This document shows positions 1 to 8,469 of a DNA stretch of 64,000 nucleotides, piece by piece. Source of the stretch: Bacillota bacterium (GTDB lineage: Bacteria; Bacillota; Clostridia; Lachnospirales; Lachnospiraceae); NCBI GenBank assembly GCA_023415635.1, contig JAEZJV010000086.1, positions 51,551 to 115,550 of the forward strand. The letters are read 5' to 3'. Made by a program: the position numbers and the translations under genes. Each line of letters starts with the position of its first letter. Position 1 is the stretch's first letter. The notes below the pieces were generated by a model, which was given only the letters and a program-made list of their open reading frames with translations, was not told the origin of the DNA and did no database searches.

Positions 1-284
1 AACGGGTGCATATAATCACCAATGGGAGTCCATTGACCAGTTAGTGTGATATTTGCGATCTGTTTGAAATATTGCCCGGAGAAATCAAAGCCCATATTTA
101 CCAACCGGGACAGTGAGGTTAAGTCAGCCTCTGTCTGAATCAGGAAGGGATCATCAATTGTCCCCTGCTCTTCAAAAGGTATACTCGCATATACGGTATC
201 TGTATAGGGTAACAGCCAGAATAAGCACAAACTCAGCAGACCCATCATAAGTTTAATTTTTCTTCGCGAAACAAAGTCTTTCAT
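1..284 (-). CDS. Secreted GLUG-motif surface protein, N-terminal part (runs off the window)
   Basis: Reading leftwards from an ATG at 284 gives 94 codons with no stop. GGAGG lies about 11 nt upstream. The start is MKDFVSRRKIK followed by a hydrophobic stretch ending near YTDTVYA, a Sec signal peptide. The mature part contains GTIDDPFLIQTEADLTSLSR, then a 'GxYFKQIANITLTGQWTPIG' pattern. This is the repeat unit of GLUG-type extracellular proteins of Firmicutes and Bacteroidetes, which are usually large beta-helical surface or adhesin-like proteins. Only the first repeat is inside the window, so size, anchoring signal and role cannot be seen. The signal peptide and repeat are seen; the surface role is inferred from the family. 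Confidence 0.72.
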   Translation of the reverse strand, partial: MKDFVSRRKIKLMMGLLSLCLFWLLPYTDTVYASIPFEEQGTIDDPFLIQTEADLTSLSRLVNMGFDFSGQYFKQIANITLTGQWTPIGDYMHP

Positions 285-381
285 TATAAATCATACTCCT
301 CCGGTTAATATCACTCTGCTTGTGTCCTTTTAGTTCCATCTGCTACAGTATAACATATTATACAGATTATGTTAATGTATA

Positions 382-431
382 ATAGAAAAGAAACAACAAA
401 AGTATTCTCTGCTTTTGCTGTTTCTTTCTAT
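382..431 (-). terminator. Probable terminator of the TIM-barrel/Gfo-Idh operon
   Basis: An imperfect hairpin of about 20 bp has arms ATAGAAAAGAAACAACAAAAG and its near complement around a 9-nt loop. It lies just left of the leftward gene ending at 458. On the minus strand it runs into a T-rich stretch (TTTCTTTTCTATTATA). Confidence 0.6.
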
Positions 432-457
432 ACTGAATTATGGCCTCTTCTTACTAA

Positions 458-1174
458 TCAGATTTGGTTTAGATATTCGAAGTCATTTTTTAAGGCTTCC
501 CATACCGGTTTATCATACTCCTCGTGTTCAAGTATAAAATAAGTCGCATACCGTGCTGCTTCCTTAATTCTTCTCATATCCAGTATACCATCTGCCACGT
601 CCACATTAGCTTTATTTGCATCGATCTGCTTAATATGGATCAGCTCCACACGTTTGCCCCATTTCTCAATATATTCCACCGGATTAATTCCGGCATAAGC
701 TGCCCAGAATACATCCAGCTCGAGAACCACCTGATCACTTGTCTTCTCAGCCAGCCAATCCAGTGCATACTTACCATCAAGCATCGCAAATTCATGGTCG
801 TGGTTGTGATAGCCTACCTTGATGCCTTCCTTCGAAGCTCGTTCTGCTGCTTTATTCAATACCCCGGCAAGATGATCCAATTCCTCCATGGTATCCACCT
901 TAGCCCAGGGGCAGATTATATATTTGGAACCGATCGCTTTACTGTAGCTAAGCTCTTCCTCAAAATGCTCTTCAAAGGTCTGAAGTCCTGTGTGGGAACC
1001 TACTGAATATAATCCGCTTTCAGCCAATAGCTTCATCTGTTCTCCTGTGCTCAATCCTCCATAGCCTGCAAATTCCACCCCTTGAAAGCCAATTTCAGCA
1101 ACCTTCTTAACTGAACCGATGTAATCCTTGGCAGTCTCTTCATGAATGGAATATAACTGTAATGATATCTCCAT
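458..1174 (-). CDS. Sugar phosphate isomerase/epimerase-like TIM-barrel protein
   Basis: A 238-residue cytoplasmic protein of the xylose-isomerase-like TIM-barrel (AP endonuclease 2) superfamily. Family signs are the start MEISLQLYSIHEE, the strand GFQGVEFAGYGG, and probable divalent-metal positions in YHNHDHEF (about 122-129), LELDVFW (about 151-157) and LIHIKQ (about 178-183). Members isomerise, epimerise or eliminate on sugars and keto-sugars; the substrate cannot be read from sequence. It follows the Gfo/Idh/MocA gene by 27 bp on the same strand, so the two are probably one operon. That pairing is typical of inositol, inosose or 3-keto-sugar pathways. Family call firm, substrate unknown. 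Confidence 0.85.
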   Translation of the reverse strand: MEISLQLYSIHEETAKDYIGSVKKVAEIGFQGVEFAGYGGLSTGEQMKLLAESGLYSVGSHTGLQTFEEHFEEELSYSKAIGSKYIICPWAKVDTMEELDHLAGVLNKAAERASKEGIKVGYHNHDHEFAMLDGKYALDWLAEKTSDQVVLELDVFWAAYAGINPVEYIEKWGKRVELIHIKQIDANKANVDVADGILDMRRIKEAARYATYFILEHEEYDKPVWEALKNDFEYLNQI

Positions 1175-1201
1175 ATAATCCTCCGTCTCTCAATTACCCT
1201 A

Positions 1202-2284
1202 TCAATCAAAGTAAACCGGTTGTCCCGTAGCGGCTGATTTATAGATTGCTTCCAGTATTTCAGAAACCACACAGGCCTGCTCGGGTTTTACTACTGGTTC
1301 CGTATCATTCTTAATGCAATCTATCCAGCGTCTTGCCTCTACCAATGCAGGGTCACTGGAAAATCCCTCATAGAAGGCAACCCCACCGCTGGAAAGGTCC
1401 GGCTTAATTTCAATCAAACGGTTGAACTCACCCTTGTTTATGGTCACTCCATTCTTAATCTGTGCACCCGCGTCGCTTCCGCAAAGTACAGTACTTCCTT
1501 CCTGAATCGGCTCTATGGTATTGAGTGCCCAGCTAGCTTCCAGAATGATGGTTGCTCCATTCTTCATAACAATAAAGCCAAAGGCGGAATCCTCCATAGT
1601 GTGCTGCTCCGTATCCCAGCCGCCCCATGGATTACCGCAATCTGCATGATTGACCTTCTTATATTTTGTTCCAACAACCATCCTTGGCTCATAATTGTTC
1701 ATGAGGTAAAGCGTTATATCCAAGGAATGAGTCCCGATATCGATCAGAGGTCCTCCTCCCTGTTCAAATTCATTTAAGAAGACACCCCAGTTCGGTGTTC
1801 CTCTTCTTCTGACAGCAAAGGCCTTTGCAAAATAGATATCTCCCAGGTCACCGCGTTCAATTACGTTCTTAAGATAGATTGCCTCAGGTTTATGTCTGTG
1901 CTGATATCCGATGGTAAGCTTCTTACCCGTATCCTTAGCTGCAGCTACCATCCTTCTTGCATCCTCTGCTGATTTTGCCATTGGTTTTTCACACATAACG
2001 TGTTTCCCTGCATACAGGGCATCAATTGTAATCGGAGCATGGGAGCGGTTCGGTGTTAATATATGAACTACGTCAATTTCCTTATCCTTAAGAAGCTCCT
2101 GATAGTCCGTATAAATCTTTGCATCCGGAGTACCATACTGCTCTTTCGCTTTTTCTGCCCTCTCCGATACAATATCACAGAAGGCTACCAGCTCAACATC
2201 ATCGAGCTTACTGAGGGAGGGCAGATGTTTCCCGTTCGCGATGCCTCCACAACCAATAATACCGATTTTTAACTTCTTCTCCAT
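1202..2284 (-). CDS. Gfo/Idh/MocA family NAD(P)-dependent sugar dehydrogenase
   Basis: A 360-residue oxidoreductase. The N-terminal Rossmann fold has GIIGCGGIANGKHLPSL (about 8-24). The family hallmark EKP is in MCEKPMAKS (about 97-105), and the catalytic C-terminal domain carries GGGPLIDIGTHSLDITLY (about 177-194) with the Asp/His pair used in hydride transfer. Such enzymes oxidise or reduce a hydroxyl of sugars, inositols or glycosides. It is first in a two-gene operon with the TIM-barrel protein and is divergent from an AraC regulator over 142 bp, so AraC control is plausible. Beside nagBA, an amino-sugar derivative is a possible substrate, but that is inference. Confidence 0.9.
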   Translation of the reverse strand: MEKKLKIGIIGCGGIANGKHLPSLSKLDDVELVAFCDIVSERAEKAKEQYGTPDAKIYTDYQELLKDKEIDVVHILTPNRSHAPITIDALYAGKHVMCEKPMAKSAEDARRMVAAAKDTGKKLTIGYQHRHKPEAIYLKNVIERGDLGDIYFAKAFAVRRRGTPNWGVFLNEFEQGGGPLIDIGTHSLDITLYLMNNYEPRMVVGTKYKKVNHADCGNPWGGWDTEQHTMEDSAFGFIVMKNGATIILEASWALNTIEPIQEGSTVLCGSDAGAQIKNGVTINKGEFNRLIEIKPDLSSGGVAFYEGFSSDPALVEARRWIDCIKNDTEPVVKPEQACVVSEILEAIYKSAATGQPVYFD

Positions 2285-2372
2285 AAGTCTAATCTCCTTT
2301 ACCAGATAATAATTGCAGCAACCAGCTTATTATGAAACTCCCATACAAAACATAGCATAAAAACCTGTCCTG

Positions 2373-2381
2373 TGATATAAT
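2373..2381 (+). promoter_or_regulatory. Extended -10 promoter element upstream of the AraC gene
   Basis: TGATATAAT matches the extended -10 consensus TGnTATAAT about 46 bp before the TTG start at 2427. I see no good -35, which fits an activator-dependent or extended -10 promoter. Confidence 0.4.
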
Positions 2382-2426
2382 ACATTTACAAAAAAATATT
2401 AAAAATTTGTCCTTGGAGGTGATCTC

Positions 2427-3320
2427 TTGAGTAATACCTATTATGTCGAAACCAGGAATAAAAGCGCAAATAATTCTCTGCAGTTCAGTACCCATACCCA
2501 GGTAGCTGTGGGGCCACAGCTGATGTCGCCTGCCCATATCCATAATTATATTGAGATTCTGTATGCCTTGTCAGGAAAATATCAGATATTATTAAATAAC
2601 AAAGAGTACCGCTTCCAGACAGGTGATATGGTTTTAATCAATTCCAATGAGATCCATCATATCTTTTCCCTAGAGAAAGGAAGTAACGAATATATTGTCA
2701 TCAAGTTTGAACCGGAAATGCTCTATACCACAGCTCAGTCACTTTTTGAGATGAAATATGTTATGCCCTTCATCTTAAATGAATCCACTCATCAAAAGGT
2801 TTTTTTAAAGTCAGAAATAGATAAGACCTTAATTCCGGAGCTGATTAATGGAATTAGTAGCGAGTACGCAGAGAAGAAATACGGATATGAGCTAGCCATT
2901 CGGGCAAACATCTATAATCTGTTCTTATTCATCCTAAGAAGATGGAAGGAGCAGAACATGGACTTGAATATAGATCAGGAAATCAATAAGGATATGGTAG
3001 GAAGAATGCAGAAGGTTTTTGATTATATTGAGGAAAATTATCAGAATGAGATTACTGCCCTTAATATGGCGCAGCTCTGCAATTTAAGCTATAGTTATTT
3101 TTCCAGACTTTTCACCGGAATTATGAAAAGGAGCTTCCGGGAATATCTGAATTATGTACGGGTAACCAAGGCGGAAAGGCTGCTGACAAATACCGAATTG
3201 AACATTACAGAAATCGCCATGCAGGTGGGCTTCTCCACCTCCAGTTACTTCATTCAGCAATTTAAACATTTTAAGGACATATCCCCGAAGCAATACCAGC
3301 TCAAGTATAAGGCCGGCTAA
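2427..3320 (+). CDS. AraC family transcriptional regulator, cupin sensor
   Basis: A 297-residue one-component regulator. The N-terminal part (about 20-150) is a cupin-like sugar-sensing domain, with HIHNYIEILYALSG followed by beta strands. The C-terminal part (about 195-295) has two helix-turn-helix units, AQLCNLSYSYFSRLF and ITEIAMQVGFSTSSYF, ending in the usual FKDISPKQYQ. The start is a TTG, chosen because GGAGGT lies 6 nt upstream and no ATG fits. It sits between the divergent dehydrogenase/TIM operon and nagBA, 118 bp ahead of nagB, so it could control either or both. The ligand is probably a sugar or amino sugar (inference). Confidence 0.88.
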   Translation: MSNTYYVETRNKSANNSLQFSTHTQVAVGPQLMSPAHIHNYIEILYALSGKYQILLNNKEYRFQTGDMVLINSNEIHHIFSLEKGSNEYIVIKFEPEMLYTTAQSLFEMKYVMPFILNESTHQKVFLKSEIDKTLIPELINGISSEYAEKKYGYELAIRANIYNLFLFILRRWKEQNMDLNIDQEINKDMVGRMQKVFDYIEENYQNEITALNMAQLCNLSYSYFSRLFTGIMKRSFREYLNYVRVTKAERLLTNTELNITEIAMQVGFSTSSYFIQQFKHFKDISPKQYQLKYKAG

Positions 3321-3437
3321 TCCGTCCGGGAGAGATAATAGTCCGTCACTGACCGGAACATGATTATCAATGACAATATCACATAGCTCAAACTGCGTAA
3401 AATACCACATTAATGATTAATTAAGGAGATTCTTAAC

Positions 3438-4169
3438 ATGAAGATTATTCGAACAAGAGATTATCAGGATATGAGCAGAAAATCAGCTAATATTATATCC
3501 GCTCAGGTTATTCTGAAGCCAAACAGTGTCTTAGGCTTAGCAACCGGTTCTTCTCCCATCGGTACTTATGAGAAACTGGTTGAATGGTGCAATAAGGGCG
3601 ACGTAGATTTTTCCAATATTAAGACAGTTAATCTGGATGAATACCTCGGATTATCCAAGGATAATCCTTGCAGCTATTATTATTTTATGTACGAGAATCT
3701 TTTCAAACATATCAATATTAATTTAGAGAACACCTATATTCCGGATGGAACTCAGAAGGATGCAGAACTTGAATGTGTGAGATACGATCAACAGCTAGCT
3801 GCAGTCGGACAGGTTGATCTTCAGCTTCTCGGCATCGGTAATAACGGTCATATCGGCTTCAACGAGCCCTGTGATATCTTCCGGAAATCCACCTTCTGTG
3901 TGAAGCTTGCCGAGAGTACAATCGATGCCAATGCACGTTTTTTTAACTCCCAGGAGGAAATTCCCCGTTATGCGTATACCATGGGGATTGGAAGCATCAT
4001 GTCTGCAAAGAAGATTCTACTGGTGGTTCATGGTGAGGGTAAGGCCGACATCCTCCGCGAAACTATTGAGGGACCGATTACACCGCTTGTTCCAGCTTCT
4101 GTACTGCAGCTGCATAATGACGTTACAATCGTGGCAGACGAAGGCGCTTTATCCAAATTAAGCAGATAA
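3438..4169 (+). CDS. nagB: Glucosamine-6-phosphate deaminase
   Basis: A 243-residue enzyme converting glucosamine 6-phosphate to fructose 6-phosphate and ammonia, the last step of amino-sugar catabolism. Motifs are the phosphate-loop-like GLATGSSPIGTYEKL (about 34-48), NLDEYLGLSKDNPCSYY and the diagnostic LGIGNNGHIGFNEPC (about 131-145) with the active-site His and Glu. Length matches the short Gram-positive NagB forms, which usually lack the C-terminal allosteric extension of the enterobacterial enzyme. AAGGAG precedes the ATG. It is 47 bp ahead of nagA on the same strand and forms an operon with it. Confidence 0.96.
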   Translation: MKIIRTRDYQDMSRKSANIISAQVILKPNSVLGLATGSSPIGTYEKLVEWCNKGDVDFSNIKTVNLDEYLGLSKDNPCSYYYFMYENLFKHININLENTYIPDGTQKDAELECVRYDQQLAAVGQVDLQLLGIGNNGHIGFNEPCDIFRKSTFCVKLAESTIDANARFFNSQEEIPRYAYTMGIGSIMSAKKILLVVHGEGKADILRETIEGPITPLVPASVLQLHNDVTIVADEGALSKLSR

Positions 4170-4216
4170 CACTCTTTATTCTTAAATAAACCTACATTCA
4201 GAAAGGGAAACACCAT

Positions 4217-5335
4217 ATGCGTATAAAAAATGCTATTGTATATACAGAAGACGGAAGCCTGTTAAAAAAGGATATCTATATCCGGGGTGACCGTTTCATA
4301 ACGGAAGAAGAAGCAGCAAGCGAAGATTTCATTCTTGATGCAGAGGGTATGTATCTTATTCCTGGCCTGACAGACCTACATATCCACGGCTGTGTCGGCT
4401 ATGATTTCTGTGACGGTACCAAGGAAGCAATTGAGGCTATAGCAGAATATGAGGCACAAAATGGCATCACAACTCTCTGCCCTGCAACCATGACTCTAGA
4501 TGATGATGCCTTATCCGGGATTTTTTCTGCAGCCTCAGCATATCAAAGTGAAAAGGGAGCAGCCTTGGTGGGTATCAATATGGAGGGCCCTTATTTTTCT
4601 TATGAGAAAAGGGGAGCCCAGAATCCTGACTACCTCAGACTTCCGAATGCAGAGCATTTCCGTAGAATGCAAAAGCTTTCTAATGGTATGATCAAGCTGG
4701 TCGATGTTGCTCCGGAGTTAGAAGGCGCTATGGAATTTATTCAAGAGCTCAAGGATGAGGTAGTTATCTCCCTTGCCCATACGACAGCTGATTATGATAC
4801 TGCGGTGGAGGCATATCAAAAGGGTGCCTCACACCTGACACATATTTATAACGGCATGCCTCCTTTTTCCCATCGTAGTCCCGGCGTTATCGGTGCAGCG
4901 CTTGATTCTCCACACTGCCATGTCGAGATGATTGTCGATGGTGTACACATCGACCCAAGTGTTGTGCGAGCCACCTTTCAGATGTTTGGGGATGATCGCA
5001 TCATTCTGATCAGCGACAGCATGATGGCAACCGGTCTGAAGGAAGGTCAATATTCCCTAGGTGGTCAGACAGTTACCGTAACCGGCAGTAAGGCAGCTCT
5101 TGCAGACGGAACCATCGCTGGCTCTACCACCAATCTGATGAAATGTCTCCAGACCGCCATCAGCTTCGGTATTCCCTTTCCTTCAGCAGTCAAATGTGCA
5201 GCCGTGAACCCCGCAAAGGAAATCGGTATTTATGGCGAGTATGGCAGCATCACACCCGGAAAAATCGCCAACCTGGTACTCCTGGATCAGAAATATCAGG
5301 TGAAGAAAGTAATACTAAAAGGAAATATCCTATAA
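4217..5335 (+). CDS. nagA: N-acetylglucosamine-6-phosphate deacetylase
   Basis: A 372-residue amidohydrolase that removes acetate from GlcNAc-6-phosphate, feeding NagB. Visible features are GLTDLHIHGCVGYDF (about 50-64) with the metal-site histidines, the metal-ligand Glu in NMEGPYFSYEKRGAQN (about 118-133), SLAHTTADYD and LTHIYNGMPPFSHR (about 191-220), and the catalytic Asp in ISDSMMATGLKEG (about 266-278). Length is normal. It is second in the nagBA operon, and AAAGGGA lies before the ATG. A strong hairpin follows about 60 bp downstream. The nagBA pair implies use of chitin- or peptidoglycan-derived GlcNAc, although no GlcNAc PTS is seen nearby. Confidence 0.95.
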   Translation: MRIKNAIVYTEDGSLLKKDIYIRGDRFITEEEAASEDFILDAEGMYLIPGLTDLHIHGCVGYDFCDGTKEAIEAIAEYEAQNGITTLCPATMTLDDDALSGIFSAASAYQSEKGAALVGINMEGPYFSYEKRGAQNPDYLRLPNAEHFRRMQKLSNGMIKLVDVAPELEGAMEFIQELKDEVVISLAHTTADYDTAVEAYQKGASHLTHIYNGMPPFSHRSPGVIGAALDSPHCHVEMIVDGVHIDPSVVRATFQMFGDDRIILISDSMMATGLKEGQYSLGGQTVTVTGSKAALADGTIAGSTTNLMKCLQTAISFGIPFPSAVKCAAVNPAKEIGIYGEYGSITPGKIANLVLLDQKYQVKKVILKGNIL

Positions 5336-5396
5336 TATGCTCCCATTGAAAAAAGCAGCACCTAACTAAAGCTTCAGATATAATCAGCCGGATAAG

Positions 5397-5446
5397 GGAA
5401 GCAGGAATACCTCGGAAAGTTTACTTTCCAGAGGCTTCCTGCTTCC
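5397..5446. terminator. Bidirectional terminator between nagA and the CotH-type gene
   Basis: A long inverted repeat has outer arms GGAAGCAGGAA / TTCCTGCTTCC, middle CCTC / GAGG and inner GGAAAG / CTTTCC around a TTTA loop. It lies between two convergent genes. Confidence 0.7.
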
Positions 5447-5526
5447 TGTTATAATGCCAACTTTGCTGCTGTGACCTTTTGCCTTATGAATCAGCGCTTA
5501 CCAGCTGTATCTTATCTTCTCAACTC

Positions 5527-7482
5527 TCACTTCAGAATACAGCTTACCTCAACCTTACCGCCTTTGACATTTGCAGCGGTTACAATAAGCTCTTCTGCTT
5601 CTGTTTTTTCTCCATTTACCAGCCAATAATCCAGTTGTTTTCCTTCGGATAAAACAGCTGATATTGTCGTCGGGAAATCCTCATAATAGCGCCCTGTAAA
5701 GCTCTCGTCCGTAGCAAAGGAATTCACCTTAAGCTTTGTACCCTCTACAGGCTTTACCGTCAGGGTATAGAGGGTGCCGAGTCCAAAGTACTCCTGATAT
5801 TGCGTCAGTATATGCTCCCCGCGTTGCCCGATATAATCCTTTAACACTTTCATTTGATAATCCAGCTGGTTCGGCTGAACCCAATCCTCTAACAGCCCTT
5901 TTCCATAGGTATGAGATAATTCGTTAATTCGAAGGTTATGCATCGCCTCCAGCTGACGGTTAAAATATTCGGGGGCAAAGATTCCGTTTATGAGATCCGT
6001 CGTCTTTCGGATAAAGATTTCTCTGCAATCCTGTCGTCTCATCAGCTGTCCGAATAACGGACACTTTTCTCTGGTCTCCCCATTCTTCCCAACATAATTC
6101 TCAATAGTATTTAGCAGTGGACCGGTTCGCTCCGGTTCATAAATCCCCGTACTAAAGTCAAGATCATGGAGCAGATAACGCCATCTACCGTCAAAGGGTG
6201 CTTCCCTGTAATTCTCTTTATCTGCCGCATAATAACGGTAGCATTTATAATTATTGTGCGGCCAGTCACCATTTCCGATATAAATTTGGAAAGCAAAGTA
6301 TTCCAGATAATTTTTTACATCTATCAGTTCACAAAGCTTCTGATAATTCTGATTATCCGTCAGATCCAGCTTCGCATAGGTACCATACATTTTCTGATAT
6401 TCCTCTACAATCAAAGCATTCTTCCCGTCTGAATCAATATCTTTGAATGCGTCACCGCCCTCTAATATCTCAAATTCACCTTGATAATCTCCATAATTTT
6501 CCTCAAAATACTCATCACCATAGACCTCATGCAGCCAGAAAAAGCCGCGGTAATCTCCATTGAGATACATCACAGCCGGACGGACTGCCTGATAATCCTG
6601 ATATTCCGTCTGACCTGCAAGGGTCTGAAACAACTCATCTCTCAGAAAAGCAAATCCGTTATCGTTGCCGCAGTTACGAAGTACCAGCTGCTTAAAGCTA
6701 TCCTGTATGTTACCGCTGCCGTTCGCTGCTGTTTTTGTCGGAAAGAATTCATATTTTAATTTGCCTTTCCCATATTCTTTTCGGGCGAATATTTTGATGG
6801 ACTTTTGAGCTCTTGCCCTGGACCATCCACCATAGGTACGAATCCCTGCATTCTGTGCAGCTATCCTTGTTCCGTCAGGCTCAAGGATTTCAAGATAAAC
6901 CTCTCGTTCGCTTTCCCTCCCACGCATATTAAAATTTGCCGGATCATTTGGTTTTATTTCTTTTCTTGGATTATTCTTTATCCATTCATCCCGCAGCCTT
7001 CCTTCCACAAAAATTCCGTAATCATAATCAAAAAGATTATACGGATCTGTAGTCACCGAAAAGATCAGGGTATCATATCTTGTGCCTATATCCTTACCCA
7101 CAAAATAGGTATGTACGATTGTTTCTGATACCTTCCCATCCTCAAAATAGGCCTTTGCCTTGATACTGGCTGCCTTGGTTTCCGTTTCTGCCTTCAGCTT
7201 TATCGGCTTCTTATAGACCTTTGACTCTTGATCGGGCTCGGAGCCGTCAATCGTATAATAGATGGTTCCTGGGGCACTGCTTATAATTTCCAGTGACAGG
7301 TCCTCCCTATAGAAATAACCCTCCTCCGAAAAAGCAATCTCATTTCCCATAGATAATTCTATCTTTTCTGAAGCTTCCTCCGGCTTATCATACTTCTTGT
7401 TCGAATACGGTTCTTCACAGGCAACAAGGCAAAGTATGCATATCAAGCCGAACCACCATAGTAACAGCTTCTTAACACTCAT
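5527..7482 (-). CDS. CotH-kinase family lipoprotein with N-terminal CHB_HEX_C-like domain
   Basis: About 651 residues from the ATG at 7482. That start is preferred over an ATG 48 bp upstream because it opens the signal peptide MSVKKLLLWWFGLICILCLVACEE, with lipobox LVAC and GGGAG about 9 nt before it. Next comes a chitobiase/hexosaminidase C-terminal-like beta domain containing GTIYYTIDGSEPD. Then the CotH domain follows, with RNCGNDNGFAFLRDELFQ, DYRGFFWLHEVYGDEYF and HDLDFSTGIY, whose Asp residues fit the atypical kinase active site. CotH of Bacillus phosphorylates spore-coat proteins; exported homologues are common in clostridia with unknown targets. It is monocistronic. Confidence 0.88.
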   Translation of the reverse strand: MSVKKLLLWWFGLICILCLVACEEPYSNKKYDKPEEASEKIELSMGNEIAFSEEGYFYREDLSLEIISSAPGTIYYTIDGSEPDQESKVYKKPIKLKAETETKAASIKAKAYFEDGKVSETIVHTYFVGKDIGTRYDTLIFSVTTDPYNLFDYDYGIFVEGRLRDEWIKNNPRKEIKPNDPANFNMRGRESEREVYLEILEPDGTRIAAQNAGIRTYGGWSRARAQKSIKIFARKEYGKGKLKYEFFPTKTAANGSGNIQDSFKQLVLRNCGNDNGFAFLRDELFQTLAGQTEYQDYQAVRPAVMYLNGDYRGFFWLHEVYGDEYFEENYGDYQGEFEILEGGDAFKDIDSDGKNALIVEEYQKMYGTYAKLDLTDNQNYQKLCELIDVKNYLEYFAFQIYIGNGDWPHNNYKCYRYYAADKENYREAPFDGRWRYLLHDLDFSTGIYEPERTGPLLNTIENYVGKNGETREKCPLFGQLMRRQDCREIFIRKTTDLINGIFAPEYFNRQLEAMHNLRINELSHTYGKGLLEDWVQPNQLDYQMKVLKDYIGQRGEHILTQYQEYFGLGTLYTLTVKPVEGTKLKVNSFATDESFTGRYYEDFPTTISAVLSEGKQLDYWLVNGEKTEAEELIVTAANVKGGKVEVSCILK

Positions 7483-7652
7483 CTCTTCCATCTCCCTAAA
7501 AGCAATATAAGCCCGCAAAAGGCTTTGCAATTATATCAATATAGGCTCATCATAGCACGAAATATATGAATTGCATATGTAGTTTCCACAATTATTTTTG
7601 CCTTATTTACGATATTCGGACAAATGTCCTTTTTCATAAACGAAATTCTTTC

Positions 7653-7697
7653 TATAATGTTTTCGTAGTTTTGTTTTATATGCCGTACCCCACGGCA
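7653..7697 (+). promoter_or_regulatory. TATAAT box and a leader hairpin next to the YczE-like gene's SD
   Basis: A -10 hexamer TATAAT is at 7653-7658, with a weak -35. Downstream, TGCCGT-ACCCC-ACGGCA (7681-7697) forms a 6-bp hairpin directly beside the SD GAAGGGAG of the gene at 7712. The hairpin could modulate ribosome access. Confidence 0.4.
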
Positions 7698-7711
7698 GAA
7701 GGGAGATAACT

Positions 7712-8386
7712 ATGATGAAAATAAATATGACAAAAATAGCAGGTGCTCTGATCGGTATACTCCTCATCGGCTTTGGTGTCGCCTGGAATTCTGCCAATGG
7801 TCTCGGAAACGATCCAATCGGCTTAGTATATGATGGAATGAGAAATACCTTAAGCTTAACCCCCGGTCAGCTTGGAATGGTATCTAATATAATAAATCTT
7901 GTCCTGATATCGCTGCTGTTCATAATAGGTCGTAACTATGTAAATCTCGGAACAGTGATTTATATTCTTCCTTATGGTTTAAGTGTAAGCTTGGGTTCCC
8001 GACTCTATGAGGCACTGCAAATCAATACTCCGGCCGGACATTTCGGTGCGGCTTTCGCAGGCTGTCTTTTCATCTATCTCGGGGTCGCAATTTATATTAC
8101 AGTAGATATCGGTCTTGACCCCTTTACCGGAATTATCATGGTACTGCGCGATAAGCTGAAACAGGATTTTAAGAGGGTAAAAATCGCCTTTGATATTTCT
8201 ATGATAATCCTAGGATCATTACTTGGAGGGACCCTTGGAATCATTACTATCCTGACGGCATTGTCAGCAGGCCCTTGCATTCAATGGTTTGCCTCCGGTA
8301 TGGCCTCATTCCTTCAATATATGGATAACCGCTCCTTACACAAGAAAGATAATAACGAAACACAGGAATATTGCAGTGAATGCTGA
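7712..8386 (+). CDS. YczE/YyaS/YitT-family integral membrane protein
   Basis: A 224-residue polytopic membrane protein with about five to six hydrophobic helices. It starts KIAGALIGILLIGFGVAWNS and contains GLGNDPIGLVYDGM and a second GLDPFTGIIMVLRDKL. This repeated GxDP(I/F)xG pattern is typical of YczE-like proteins, which are uncharacterised or implicated in peptide secretion in Bacillus. GGGAG lies before the ATG pair at 7712/7715. The C-terminus ends in a charged tail with NNETQEYCSEC. A Crp/Fnr regulator follows from its own promoter, and may or may not control this gene. Family call fair, function unknown. Confidence 0.82.
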   Translation: MMKINMTKIAGALIGILLIGFGVAWNSANGLGNDPIGLVYDGMRNTLSLTPGQLGMVSNIINLVLISLLFIIGRNYVNLGTVIYILPYGLSVSLGSRLYEALQINTPAGHFGAAFAGCLFIYLGVAIYITVDIGLDPFTGIIMVLRDKLKQDFKRVKIAFDISMIILGSLLGGTLGIITILTALSAGPCIQWFASGMASFLQYMDNRSLHKKDNNETQEYCSEC

Positions 8387-8402
8387 AAAATAAACACAGC
8401 TT

Positions 8403-8440
8403 TTGACATTCTCTCAGGGTTATACTATGATGTTAGTATA
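8403..8440 (+). promoter_or_regulatory. Consensus promoter overlapped by a 20-bp inverted repeat, Crp/Fnr gene
   Basis: -35 TTGACA (8403-8408) and -10 TATGAT (8426-8431) are separated by exactly 17 bp. The inverted repeat TATACTA-TGATGT-TAGTATA (8421-8440) covers the -10 and probable +1. That placement suggests an operator, perhaps for autoregulation by the downstream Crp/Fnr protein (inference). Confidence 0.62.
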
Positions 8441-8469
8441 GCTACAGAAAGTATGGAGTTAAAAGGAGA

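Noticed and set aside
524..1006. 160-residue plus-strand open frame
   Set aside because: Antisense to the TIM-barrel gene; cysteine-rich composition without a start signal is typical of a shadow frame.
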